Source of the DNA: Mesotaenium endlicherianum
Lineage: Eukaryota > Streptophyta > Zygnematophyceae > Zygnematales > Mesotaeniaceae
Direction of reading: 5' to 3'
NCBI GenBank assembly: GCA_009602735.1
Contig: WELA01001245.1
Location: 71,233-106,322, forward strand
DNA length: 35,090 nt
Positions 21,679 to 32,940 of this stretch are shown in pieces. The translations under genes were made by a program, and so were the position numbers. Under the pieces are notes generated by a model. The model made no database searches. It was given only the letters and a program-made list of their open reading frames with translations, and was not told where the DNA came from. Each line of letters begins with the position of its first letter. The first letter of the stretch is position 1.

Positions 21679-22351
21679 ACTTGCCTGGATTGCCATAAAG
21701 CAGCTGTTCTGGGCCTTGGAGGAAGCAATGTATGGTGGCGAATGCGTGGCGCCTGCATCGCATATGGTGCTTCAGATGCCGATGTCAGTAGTCAGTGGTC
21801 ACATGTGTTTGCGGGTAGGTGCATACGTCTCCAGCTCAATTGGATGAAAGGCATGGCCTTCACGTGGGAAAGTATTATAGCGATGCATGTACTTTTGTGT
21901 TCCAGAATGTGTCATACATGTATCCAAGCTGAATGACTTTGGGCATTCAACTCTGGTGATAATGTCACCCAAGTCTTTTCTTGCGCACATGGCACCTTCG
22001 AGTGGATCCTCAAACAACAGCATGGGCGTCATAACCTTCTCAGAGTATGTCTATATGGATGGCAAGATTTTGGCAGCATGGTAAGACTCGAGGCAAACAT
22101 ACACCTTTCACTGATATGTGACGCACCTTCACTGATGTGTGACAGACTGAGACACGATGTCTTGTCCAAAGATTTAACCAAAACAAAAGGCTTGTCCAGC
22201 AGAACACATATCCTGAGTTGGTTAGTGCATTTGCAACCAGTTGCTACAGTTTCAACTTCTCAATTCCAAATTTTGCAGTTTCTCATGGATACTGGACACC
22301 TCCCTCACTAGTGACAAGCTCTCAGCGCTCCCCAAGTTGTCTGCTTGCTAA
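21679..22351 (+). CDS. Candidate three-exon gene fragment, function unknown
   Basis: Three putative exons, 21679-21814, 21906-22080 and 22279-22351, have acceptable splice sites and join in phase (1, then 2). They give about 126 residues ending at TAA. Visible motifs include CHKAAVLGLGGSNVWW, WSHVFAECVIHVSKL and ITFSEYVYMDGKILA. I recognise no family and found no clear start codon, so upstream exons would be needed if it is real. It sits between the end of the BAG6-like gene and the convergent SNARE gene. It could instead be BAG6 3' untranslated sequence or chance; the phase agreement is the main support. Confidence 0.3.
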
Positions 22352-23379
22352 AAGAAGTTCCCTGTGCTTACATACGAATATGGACCAGAATTATTGCTTT
22401 GCTTTCCCCTCCACCGTCCTGGGGGCCTGTACGGCTTCATCAAGCTAGGGGTGCAAAGGCTGGCAGACGTCTTGTATGTATAAATACGGTCATTGGTGTG
22501 TCGGGTACTGGCCACTAGTAACTGGGACCAGCATCACTAATACATTCCTGGAATTTTTTTCAACGTTAAATCGACACATTATCTGCACGATCTATCATCC
22601 ATGTGTGCGTCGGTGACTAATGAAAGATTGCTTGTTTGACTGGTTCTTGAACATTGTCATTTTCCTTCCTGCAAGTTGTGATCATTCGACGAGGGCGCTC
22701 GCGGCTGAGCCCCTCTTGCTCACTTCAATCTCTGCTTCCTTTCCTTGCCCGCTCTGTTCTGGCCCTATCTCGCAGGCTTCCTCCGCGCAGGACGTATGGG
22801 TGGGCAATTTGTCACTCTCGTCATGCTGAGCCGGAGCTCGCCAGCTGCCGTCGACGGCAACCTCACGTCCTCCATCATTGATAACTCATAGGTGGTGTTA
22901 TGTGTGCATCACATCATACATGTATCTGTTATTGATACCATTTCCTTAGCACTTCGTTGTCCGCATGACTTGTGTCTTTACTGTGCATCTAGTGACCTGC
23001 AATGGCAGAAAGAAGATGGTAAAAACAGTGGTCTTGATGCAAGACAAGCAATTACATTTCAAGTTGGTCAAGATCTACATCTAACACTTAAGATCATATC
23101 CTTACATCTGCAAGAATGGACCAGACATGTTAACGAAGAGGTCCACTATGGGATATATACATAATACGATCCAAGATTTAAAATATAGTATACAGATATA
23201 GGGAAAAATTTGGAGAGAGAAAGCACCGACACACCCGTTCAACAGCCAAATCCATGACACCTCGTTGTCTACACTACTTGTTGACCTAGTTACTCACGTG
23301 TTACTCACAATATACATACGTATATCTGTACGTATATAACCAGAGAGCTGAAGTATACGATATCCTTTGCCTAGCCCAT
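22352..23379. other. Intergenic region before the convergent SNARE gene
   Basis: AT-rich, with no confident gene. A C/T-rich stretch ending in an acceptor-like CTCGCAG near 22775 is followed by a short GC-rich open segment to a TAG near 22893, which could be a terminal exon of an unseen transcript. Near 23305-23338 there is an imperfect ATACGTATAT palindrome. The SNARE 3' UTR must occupy the right end. Confidence 0.4.
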
Positions 23380-25439
23380 TCAGAACCACTTCAGAATTTG
23401 AGCCAAGACATAGATGACAAGTGCTATGCCCGCAAAAAGGAGCAGAATATACAGCCATCCACAAACACCAGATCCGCGTTTGGTGATTAGCAGCAGCTTC
23501 GTTTGTGCAACCTGCGCACGGCAAAGAGAGAGACACGAGCCTCTTCAATCACACGTGCCACAACACTGTCATGATATGATCCTCGTGCAACAACTAGATT
23601 ATAAGCATCATATATTGCAACCGTCACCCACCTTCATGCGGTTATTCGTGGACTCGACGTCCTGATCCATCTCATCCTGCGCACACATCCAATTAAGCAC
23701 CCAGTTGATAATCGAGTTCTGGCACTCTACCTCCCATAGGCTTGTATTGACACAGACGAATGATCATCAAACGCCTCCACACACAGATCTGCACACACGA
23801 GAGTAAGCTCAATCAAGACAACCCATATCATGTGCCTTGTCTAGATGAGAACAGCCACTCACAGTACATAGAAGGGCTGACGAGTGCGTGCGGGAATGCT
23901 TGATCCTAGCCATGATATGAACAGGGCGACAGGTGCACAGCCAGGACGTACCAGCAACCCTTTCTGAAGCCCAAGCTCCTCGTTGATGGCGATTGCAATG
24001 TGCTTTGTGCTCGACACCGTCGATTCCAAAGTAGCCAACTCTTCATCCTGATCTGCGGAGCTTCCACACAACCAACACACTCGCAATGAGCCACTCGCGG
24101 TCACACTTCATGTTCTAGGACACACGGCCGTACACCCTATTGCTCAGAGGCACTTCATCGCCCCAACCCGATCACATGCAGGCAGTTCATGGCAGCAGAC
24201 AGAACCAGGCATACGCAACAGGACCGCTCCGTGCTGAAGGGCCGAGCGCGCAAACGAGTGGGTCATCGCACAGCTCCAATTCCCGCTTCACAACACAAAC
24301 ACCACGCATGTGAAGCGAAGCGTGTTGTTGAATATGAGGGCGCGAGTTCACGTATGAACTCGCTGTGCTTACCTTGCATCATTTGCTTCTGGAGATTCAC
24401 GACTCCTCGGCTGTCCAAGTTGGCCGTGCGTTCCGTTTCAACTGCCGGATGCACACTGCCCCCATCTCCGATCAACGCGTTCCTGCAAGAGTGGGGGCCA
24501 CCTTCATTGACAGCACTGGAGCCCGACCAGACAACGTGTACCATATGGGAAAGCATGTCGATAGCGGCAGCAAAGATGGGCAATCAGCACACAGTATGTA
24601 CGGCTCTTACAAATAAGGACCTGCAACGAGAACCTCCTTCCCCCCCTCCAGTGAGTCGTGGAAGCTCACCGATTGGCCTGCTGATTTGCGCTCAGCTGAG
24701 CACTCATCTGTTTGATCTTGTATCTGATACCGAGCAGCATGTCCTCCCTTCTCCTTGCTTCTCTCTCGCTTCTGCACCGTGGCGCCCACACCCACGAAGA
24801 GAGATGTGAGCCAGGTGGAACTACCATGGCAAGGACTGGCAACGCCGCACACGTTACGAACTAGCTATAAATGCTATGCTAGCACCCGGTCCAACAAGCA
24901 CCGCTCAGCAAGCACTGGCCCCATGGCTCCCATTGCTACTATTGCTACTATGCGACACGCAAGATTGATGCCCCAAAAGCATTGTGCAGCGCAAGAGGCG
25001 GAGCAACTTGACTCGAGCAAAAGCAGGAAGCAGGATGGCTATCGCAACTCTCCCCCCATGCAAACGCTGACAGGAGGTTTGCATCCAAACCTCATGCCCC
25101 ATGTAGCAGAAAGGAACGCCTCTCGAAATCACGAGAGGACTACATAGGAACTCCCCAAACTCCCCAAACTCCCTCACACGGACAAACTCGTCCCAGATGC
25201 GAGAGGGAGGGAGGGGATTACATGCGGACTCTATCGGGGGCACTCTGGAGCAGATTCTCGAGCCTGTCGGCCTTGCTGCTCAAGACGTTCAGCTTTCGCC
25301 GCGAAGCGGAGACGAGCCGCGAAATGTCCTCGCCCGACTTCACCATCTCATTCTTCTCCTGCACCTTCGACAGGACCTCCTCCGCCAACTTCATGGCCTC
25401 TCCAAACTCTCTCAGCCACGTGTCTGCCGACGCAGCCAT
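23380..25439 (-). CDS. SYP5: Qc-SNARE of the plant SYP5 (syntaxin-51/52) class, six exons, complete
   Basis: Tail-anchored SNARE expected to act in fusion at the trans-Golgi, prevacuolar and vacuolar membranes. Exons: 25439-25222, 24771-24670, 24482-24373, 24052-23952, 23676-23632, 23511-23380; all phases agree and give 235 residues, the normal size for SYP51/52. The N-terminal helical region opens MAASADTWLREFGEAMKLAE, close to plant SYP5 N-termini. The SNARE motif starts at about residue 145 (QDEELATLESTVSSTKHIA) with NEELGLQKGLL, whose Gln173 is the expected zero-layer residue, then DEMDQDVESTNNRMK. Residues about 210-230 (WLYILLLFAGIALVIYVLA) form a single C-terminal membrane anchor, leaving five residues in the lumen. 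The start is the first in-frame Met of the conserved N-terminus. It is convergent with the BAG6-like gene. Confidence 0.94.
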
Positions 25440-27584
25440 TTCCCCCGGCCCTGTCTATATGGCTCCCTTTTTACAGAAGCAGGTCCTGCATAGGCAGGCA
25501 CTGCACGCCAGCTAAGCAAGCCCTCCTCGATCTGCTCCTCGACGACCTCCGCGTTCACTTCAACCCTCAGCCTCTTTGACCGAAACGAGGTCACTGCTCG
25601 TGTAGGGACACCATGGGATAGCACAGACCTTTACCCCACTAAAGTCACACACGCACAAAGCCAGGCACAGTAGAAGGCTGCCACTGACTATCCGGCGCGT
25701 CGCTCCGTTCACCTTTGGCCCCCGCCTGACCTGCGCCGCTGGCTGCACGGCTATCAACTCTCAAGGTGCTGGAGAGAAGGTTTGGGCGCTCCTCAGTTCA
25801 ACAGGCGCTTCCGAGCTTCACACTGGAACACCCGTACGTATGTGCTCATGCTCTGTGCACTTCAGTGGCCGGCCGTTGCAGCAGGAAATAACTGCATCAC
25901 ATAGCGCGCGACCACAAAAGGTCAGCATGGCGGGGTGCCGCCACTTCGCGGTTGCTTTCAATCATGTCAGGCACAAAGCAACGCCCGATCGCCACAGCAA
26001 GGACGCAGATGTGTTTGCCGGTTTGCAGACAACCGCCGAGAGAGGAGAGGGGAGACGGGCAGCGGACCAGAGCGGACTGCATCCGCATCCGCATCCACGC
26101 ATCTGGAGGAGGAGGAGGAGGAGGACTCCCTTCCAAGGGACAGGGACACGTCGCTAGCAGATTGACCATATCGAGTTAGAGAGGCGACATGCACAGCTTC
26201 TCAGAGATGAATGAGAAGAGCCAGGCTGAGACGAGCGAAGCAGAGCCTGCCAATTCAGAGCATCCCAACAGGCTGCCACGCTGCACGCGACTGCACAGAT
26301 CACTTGCTGCACCCACCGCAATGCCTCATCAGATACTGGGTGTCCAGCCCTAAGCTAGCCCGACACTATGTTCCCGGCCTTAAGCCTCATCAAGGTTTGC
26401 AGCCCTGAAGTAAATCTACACCACCCTAACTAATTAAGTCAGTCCTGGGACTGACCACCTCTAGGCACCTTAAGTGAGCGCTTCCGCAGAGCCACCCCCC
26501 TTCAGAACTCTGAAGGCATGGTAGCAGGCGGCTGGTCGTGTGAAGGAGAATCCGTCTCCAAAAGTTTGAAGGGCAGGGAATGTGAGTGAATGCACTTCCA
26601 GGCGCCTCAGTGTGGGCGAGTTTGCTTGTTCGGAAAAGTAGATGTCATATGCCACAGGGGCAATCATAAGACTTGAGCATATGGATGCTACACCACACAA
26701 ACGAGCCCCATATGAGAAAGAGAGAGGAGGCATTGGCGGGGGGAGAGAGTATCGGATGAGAGGAGATAAAGTACATGGCGGACTCGTCTCAAAAGGGTAG
26801 AGGAGACCGGGGTGGGATGATAGCAAGGATGAAACAAATGTTTGAGGAATGCGGAGAGTAAGGAGAGGCAGCCAGCCAGGCAGACTACTGAAACTGCCCT
26901 TCGTGTTTAATTGCTAATCTCGCTGTTGAATAGACAAACAAGATAAGGTTCTTCAACATGACAGGGACCTTATGACAGGTGACAGCACCAGTGTTTCTAG
27001 CAGAGTACAGACAGCACCCCACAACGTTCACAGCAGCAAGCGCAAAGAACACAGCACAGCATAAAAGGAAACTATAACACAACAAGCGACAACAGAAGCA
27101 CAAAGAACGCGAGAAACCACAGCCCCAACAGCAGCAGGCACACAGCACAGCACAAAGCAAGGACTAATACAGCAGATATATGCGGCCACACCAATAACAG
27201 AGAAGACAAAAAATCAACAGGAAATTGATTGAATACCACAGCGACATGCATATAGCGCAAAATGGCAATAGCCACTCAGCATCAGCCCCAACCCATATGG
27301 AATCAGTACACATCAGTAGCTACATGACTGTTTGTAGATGTCAACATAGGCTGGCTCCAGGAAAAAGCACCCAGAAAATGGCAAGCTGAACTCAAATTCA
27401 GAGTATCATTGAATCAAACCTGGATACTCCTCCACGACAATTTTTGAATGAAAGAAATGGTGCAGAATGGTGGATGTGGCAGGAATAAGGAGCAGAACTT
27501 CCCGCCATTAATATTTGAGGCCGGGCCAGCACTTAATGGTGTGAGCAATGACTATATATTTCGGACCGAATCGCCAGTACTTAC
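25440..27584. other. Region between the SNARE 5' end and the minus-strand exons, no confident gene
   Basis: The part next to 25440 must hold the SNARE promoter and 5' UTR. There are simple repeats at 26084-26102 (ATCCGC units) and 26104-26127 (GGA units). An 8-base inverted repeat with a 2-base loop (GTCAGTCC/GGACTGAC) lies at 26438-26455. A minus-strand open stretch at about 26745-26470 and a short one ending near 26350 could be further exons of the helical gene whose last good exon is at 27585, but phase does not settle this. The stretch 27000-27160 is a CAGCA/CAAAG-rich degenerate tract. Confidence 0.35.
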
Positions 27585-28127
27585 GTGAGTAGATAGAAGA
27601 AGATTATCCGGATGTTGCAGCAATCTCAAGATGTAAGCACCAGCACACCTCCGGTTCTTCACAAGGAAAAAGAAGCCTACCTGCCAAGAAACGTGGAGAC
27701 GAATAAATATAACAAGATCTAGTGAGTACACCACAGGCCTTTCTCAACAACAACCACACATAAAGATCTTGCGACAAGCAGGCAAGATAGGGGGCACGTA
27801 TGGTCCTCGAACACAATAACTTACGGGTGCAATTCGCCGAACGAGGTTCACGGCACAGAATGGCAAGCAACAGATGTAATAGGAACTGGAATCTGTCGTT
27901 GACAATGGTTGTAACTGAAGAAATAACTTTTTCACATCGCAAGCGCAATAACCATGGCGTAAACAATGGCACATGTGCATGTAGGTTGTCTCATCGACGA
28001 ACCGCTTCCCTCTTCCCGGTCCAGCCAGTAAAAAAGTATTTAAAATCGTCTCTTGCCCACCTGCTGCCTCCACCACTCGTCGTGCTGCCAAGTGCCTACT
28101 CAAGTATCGAACGCAGTCGAAAGTGTA
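27585..28127 (-). CDS. Three phase-linked exons of an unrecognised helical protein
   Basis: Exons 28127-28061, 27914-27825 and 27676-27585 join in phase (1, 1), the last through a TAG acceptor, and use GT donors (GTGGGC, GTAAGT, GTAAGT). They read YTFDCVRYLSRHLAARRVVE, then TTIVNDRFQFLLHLLLAILC, then VKNRRCAGAYILRLLQHPDN. The peptide is rich in Leu, Arg and Ala, with heptad-like spacing suggesting packed helices such as ARM/HEAT repeats, but no family is recognised. Neither start nor stop is identified. The next exons in either direction are uncertain, and it may belong to the same gene as the exons at 29.5-32.9 kb. Confidence 0.5.
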
Positions 28128-29485
28128 CTGCAAGTGCTCGACGAGGTGCGACGGGTGACGACAAGCAGCGACGAGCATTTGACCTAATGACCGTGTTGTA
28201 CTACATTGTCTCCGCAGCCGTATGGTCGTACAACATCGTCAGTCAAAGCACTTCAGACTAAATAGAGCTGTGGAAGCCGGTGTCTCCAGGTGCCGACGGA
28301 GGCCTTTCAAGTTGTTTCAAGTGCCTTGAAGGTGCTTGAAGGCCATCGAGCAACCGTGTATGATAAATTTGAAGCATGTGACCCTTTAACCGCTTAGAAA
28401 AAGCTTAATAAAATATTTACGTAGACACTGCACGCAATTGCTTTCAGCAAAGCATAGTGAAAGCCCTACTATGATTATCAATCCTTGCCTAAAACGTTGC
28501 TACTTGCAATATGGTCTGTTGGCAGGCTGAAATTTTTGATGTCCTATGCTAAGGTGTGACACTTGTAGACTATCATGATCTTTCATTTTGCTCACAAATT
28601 TTGATGTGTAAGATTCCTGACTAAACTCATGTACACTCGTCACAGACAACACAAGCGACACCTTACTACAACCTCAAGTACCACCAGGGTTTGGTTAAGT
28701 CTTCCATGATGCAAATACGTGACAACAAGTTGGAAACTGAAGCAAGCTAATGCCAGAAGCTCATTGGGCTGCAAGTAAGTGCTCAAGAATCAGCAATGCA
28801 AAAAGTAGCTATATATCAAATAACTTCATTCAAAACAACTGCTGGTATACCACATGTTAGCAAATCCTGCCAGGATCAATAATGTCACATGCGTGCTAAC
28901 TTTTATCCCCTCGTAACAAAAGTTCCGCAGACCAAATCCAAAAAATCTTATTGCAGTGTGTATGCACAGCTTCACAGATGGTGGGTTGACATTTGCCTGT
29001 CGCTTGCCTACCTTGAACAAAATAATTGCTATGTGAAAAGGTCCATCAAAGCTTTCCGATATAGGCTGCCATGCGCTCAATGATGCGGTTGCTATGCTGC
29101 TGACAGCGTGCAGTCATACTTAATGAGAGGGTCATACTGCGCACATGTGTTACCAACCTAGGATAGGTCCCATCATGGCGCTAAGATGCGACCGGCAAAA
29201 GGTCTTTCACGGCATGAAGCCACCAAAGCCTGCCAATCCGTGTAAATACCCAAAGCATGATCACTATCTCGGACTTGAGGCCAGCTTCGAGTTGTTCTCT
29301 AAGTTAGTATCCCTCACCTCAAGAACACAGGTCCCGTTGCAATGTTGTTAGCAGTGCCACTTGAAGCAGGTCATAGCAGAAAAGACATTCACAAATTAAG
29401 AAGAATGTGGACGTTTTGTCCTGCCTGCAACAGCCTGAGAGGAAAAAGACGCGTGCAATTTTCCCGACACAGTGAGAGCACTCAC
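28128..29485. other. AT-rich stretch without a confident exon
   Basis: Probably intronic or intergenic on the minus strand. An AAG/GTAGGC donor-like site near 29010 follows a short open segment on the minus strand, with no phase support. A nested inverted repeat (TTCAAG twice, then CTTGAA twice) lies at 28301-28344. Confidence 0.35.
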
Positions 29486-29583
29486 AGCTTTGCAGCGTCC
29501 TTGTCCCCTTTCAGCAAGAAGGCTGAACCATTGAATGCAGAAAGTGACAATCTGGGCGAGTACAGCCACCAGCGATGAAGTTT
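29486..29583 (-). CDS. Isolated candidate exon, unknown protein
   Basis: A 98-base open segment bounded by a TAG acceptor and a GTGAGT donor encodes TSSLVAVLAQIVTFCIQWFS and then LLAERGQGRCKA. It is hydrophobic and helical in character. Phase (1 in, 0 out) does not connect directly to the neighbouring candidate exons, so at least one exon is missing or the call is wrong. Confidence 0.35.
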
Positions 29584-30131
29584 CTACAAAGCTGGCAGCC
29601 ACTCAAGTTGTTCATGTGAGGTTATAAAATGCTTCAAAAAGAAGTACTAGCTCAAAGTTGCTACAAAAAGGACGAGCTTGTACTTTGAGCATGTGGCGCA
29701 TAAAGTGCTCTAGCTATGTCACAAGGTCAGATGATAATATCCCAAGCGACCTCCATATACCTCTCACAAACCTGAAGAGGACGTAGAACATTATCTAATC
29801 ACTCTCTACGCACTTTCATCTAACGTTTGCAACAATCTGTACAATTTTCATTGGATGATCATGATCAGGTGGATACATGGAACTAGGGACAGCACAAAGC
29901 AATTCCAAAGTTGGAATCAGATAACATACTCGCTGTTTCTTGAGAGGTGGAACCTCTTCAGGCGTATGTCTGCACAGCAGGTTACATCCTACACACCTTT
30001 GAGTTCATGTCACGTTCATAACCTCAAAACAATCAACTAATTCAGTAATCCACCTGCCCATATTGCTTTTGGCAAGGTATAGCAGTTATTACTATTGTTT
30101 ATAAAACTAAGACAAAGTGGATCTTATACAC

Positions 30132-31053
30132 CTGTTTTGCACACACTTTTGTAGCACCTTCTACCTGATCATTTGCATTTAACGACATTGAGTGGCAATG
30201 GTCAAGGTACATGCCGAGGTACATGGCCAAGAATGAGCCATACATCCTCATGAAATGCAACACAACAATCAAGAATATTGACCAAGTATCAGCAGTATCC
30301 AACAGCACCTGCTTTGCTGATATGGCTCCCCAGCTCTGGACGTGCACCACTGTTGAGGACCCTGATAGGGCAAGTGAAAGATGATAGTTACATGTCATGT
30401 AGGCCACATATGTAGAGGCGAAATTCGAATATAACAACATACAAAAGAATAGAACACATTGCACGCAGTGCATTATCTGGCCATATAATTACTCATAAAA
30501 AATCCCAATACCTTTCTGCTAAAGCAAGCAATATTGAAATCATCAAGCATCCACTCCTTTGTTGCCACCAATACATGAATTACTGATGACAGCAGATTTA
30601 CAAGTCCATGCTTCACCGTGGCCTTCAGAAAGAGAAGGCCATTGTCAACTTGTGTAGCAACATTCAGGTTTCAATGCAGGGATGACTTTAGAGATTCCTA
30701 GCCTAAAAAACCACCACATACTTAGTGCACTTGCCAAACACCTCCCTTACCTGATTTGTGCCATAGCTTTGGTAGTTCCACTCGACCTGATACAATTCAA
30801 AATGAATACTAAGTTAGTAACTGAGTAAGTTGCCTTTCAAAGTTCTACCATATGAGCCGCAAGATAAGTACTTTGCGCCACACAGGATCTTAGCCCCTTC
30901 AAGATTTCCGTAATGTTGGTCAACAGAGCACTCGCACTAAGAACTCGCAAAATATCAGCAAGCAACACATTGAAGGTGGCGCTGTGGTCCGTAACGAAGT
31001 CGAGCTCTAATGTCCCCAACATCCCTGATATTGTCCTGATGTCTCTGACCATG
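30132..31053 (-). CDS. Four phase-0-linked candidate exons of an unrecognised protein
   Basis: Exons 31053-30849 (start uncertain, possibly near 31126), 30786-30751, 30622-30512 and 30308-30132 (or -30165) join in phase 0. Readings include LADILRVLSASALLTNITEI, VEWNYQSYGTNQ, HGLVNLLSSVIHVLVATKEW and VLLDTADTWSIFLIVVLHF. The peptide is Leu/Ile/Val-rich and helical, with a very hydrophobic Met-rich end that could be a membrane segment. It lies directly downstream of the Tyr-rich exon on the same strand and is probably the same gene. No family is recognised. Confidence 0.4.
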
Positions 31054-31291
31054 CTGCAAGGCTCCCAAATTATACTCCGGCAGAATGTAATCTTCGACAC
31101 AGAGCATCTCAAATCCACCTCTGACAAGTAAATAAGCCAAAATTAAGACCGTAAGTGCTAGAACTAGCATGCAGAAATATGACATACTCCTGAAGAATGA
31201 AGCATGCAATCTTGAGAAGACAAGCTTTACTTAGGACAGATAAACAACAGAAGCCAAATCTGCTTAAAGAAAGTTGCTAGAGGAGGCTTAC

Positions 31292-32940
31292 ATTGTGGCT
31301 GCGAGGGTACTGTAGCTGATGCCCATTAACGTAGTCATGTCCTTGAGGAGCCCAAGGCCAGTAACTCCCGAAGCTATCAGGGTGGGGCGGCCATTGATGA
31401 TACGCATGAGAATGTTGGCCATACGCATACGGATCATATCCATAATAAGAACTAGCAGCGCCACTATAGTAGTAACTGTGACCATCATAGTAGGGCGCTG
31501 GACCATAAGGTGCAGGGTTAGCTGCAGGATAATAGCTGGCATAGGGGGCTCCATATGCATGGTTGCCACTGTATGCCTCGGCTGAGTAATGATTTACAGC
31601 TTCAGGTGTCTTACCAAGAGCACAAGGAGCTTCTGCTAGTAGTTTTGGAAGCTCAGTTCCAGGAGCGACCTCGTCATCTCCATCCAGGTTGTGGTTTCTC
31701 TCAACATCTTTTGGTGGTTTCACTGAAGTCAAATAGACATTTGGCTGAGCTGAACTTGCTGCTTGAGATGTAGTGCACAACTGGAGGCATAGTTGCTGGG
31801 GTGTGGCTGTTGGTTTTCTCAGTCCTTGTATTGCCTTCAGAGAAATATCTACGTTCAATGGTCCAGCTGCTTTCTGATGTGAATTGACACATGGTTGGAC
31901 AGAAGGTGTCACGGACTGCACGTTTCTTACTAAAGGTTCTGACTGTTCCATGACAAAAAAATATGCCTGCGCTCAGCCAACCAAGTCTGATAGAGGTCCA
32001 CAACAGCAACTGTTTTCCTGCACATACAGGGAAGGGGGACGTAGCTGGTCAACATGGCACACCGGTGGTTGGCTGTATCAGATACCTCAACAGTGAATAT
32101 AAAAAACAACATATTACTCCCTCAGCATAAGTTTGCCATACAGTGTTCTTCAAGAGCTTTGTGTTCTACTGAAGAAAAAGTCATGAGGCATGTCAGAAGC
32201 TTCTCATAAGAGCAAGGTCATGATCATTTGCATACAGAAAGTGGCTAGTTTTGCATAAGTAGCAAATTTGCCCAGTATCAAGAACAGGACATCGTGGTGT
32301 ATCATACCAATTACATATGTTTTTTGACCTGTTCTTAGCAACCATTTTTAACTGTAGACAACTGCACCCAGGCCAGATGATCCAGCAGGCAATCTGGCTA
32401 TATCCATCTTGTTAAGAAGCAACGAAACTACAGTAATAGAATGATTTACAACTCAATGCAAACGGCATAAATACTTGCAGTGCATGGACGTTTTACAAAC
32501 TTACCACAAAATAAATTTTGAAAGAAGGCGCTGGTCTCCCCTCGTCTTGTGTATAAAACTTGTTGACCTGGTGCTATGGGTGGACAATGACCAACAAGGA
32601 CGTCAGAATGCCCTCCAATGGTTTCTTCAATAACGTAGAAGCTCCACAGTGTAACAGCTCTGTCATGTAAGCAGTCCTTGAAGCTCTCGTTGACCGCAGT
32701 AAAGCCTGTAGTATTTGATCACCCCTTATCTTTCAACTCAACGAGGACTACTTGTCGTAGTAATAGACTACTAAAACTTTTCCAGGTACCTAGCTTCATC
32801 TGACTCATGATGCTGGCGCGGCAAGAGCTGGCTTCCATCGACTGCATGATCTCGTTCACAAATGCTGCGTCAGGTTCCCGCCTTTGGGCAATTAGAGCAA
32901 ATAGTGGGCCATCAGAAGGCATATTAGTCATGTTTCTCAT
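31292..32940 (-). CDS. Possible CID/RPR-like domain protein with Tyr/Gly/Pro-rich segment
   Basis: Exons 32940-32790, 32705-32505 and 32072-31931 join in phase (1, 1), starting at an ATG directly preceded by an in-frame TAA. They read MRNMTNMPSDGPLFALIAQR, then LWSFYVIEETIGGHSDVLVG, FFQNLFC and KTVAVVDLYQTWLAERRHIF. The order of a YVIEETI-like helix, FQNLF and a VVxLYQxWLxxxxIF helix resembles CTD-interaction (CID/RPR) domains of RNA-processing proteins; this is a pattern judgement, not a proven match. The frame open from 31951 to a GTAAGC donor at 31292 encodes a Tyr/Gly/Ala/Pro-rich low-complexity tail (YYYSGAASSYYGYDPYAYGQ), as seen in RNA-binding proteins. The acceptor joining it to the third exon is unresolved: phase 2 is needed, and candidates near 31825 or 31765 are weak. 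Confidence 0.45.

Noticed and set aside
25897..26169. Frames with poly-Pro or poly-Ser upstream of the SNARE gene
   Set aside because: They are produced by the GGA microsatellite at 26104-26127 and appear in every frame with equal lack of motifs.
26885..27275. Cys/Leu-rich hydrophobic frame that looks like a membrane protein
   Set aside because: It is the translation of a degenerate CAGCA/CAAAG-rich tract and has no family features.
29930..29969. Possible small exon reading HTPEEVPPLKKQR
   Set aside because: Splice sites look fair, but the phase fits neither the upstream nor the downstream candidate exon.
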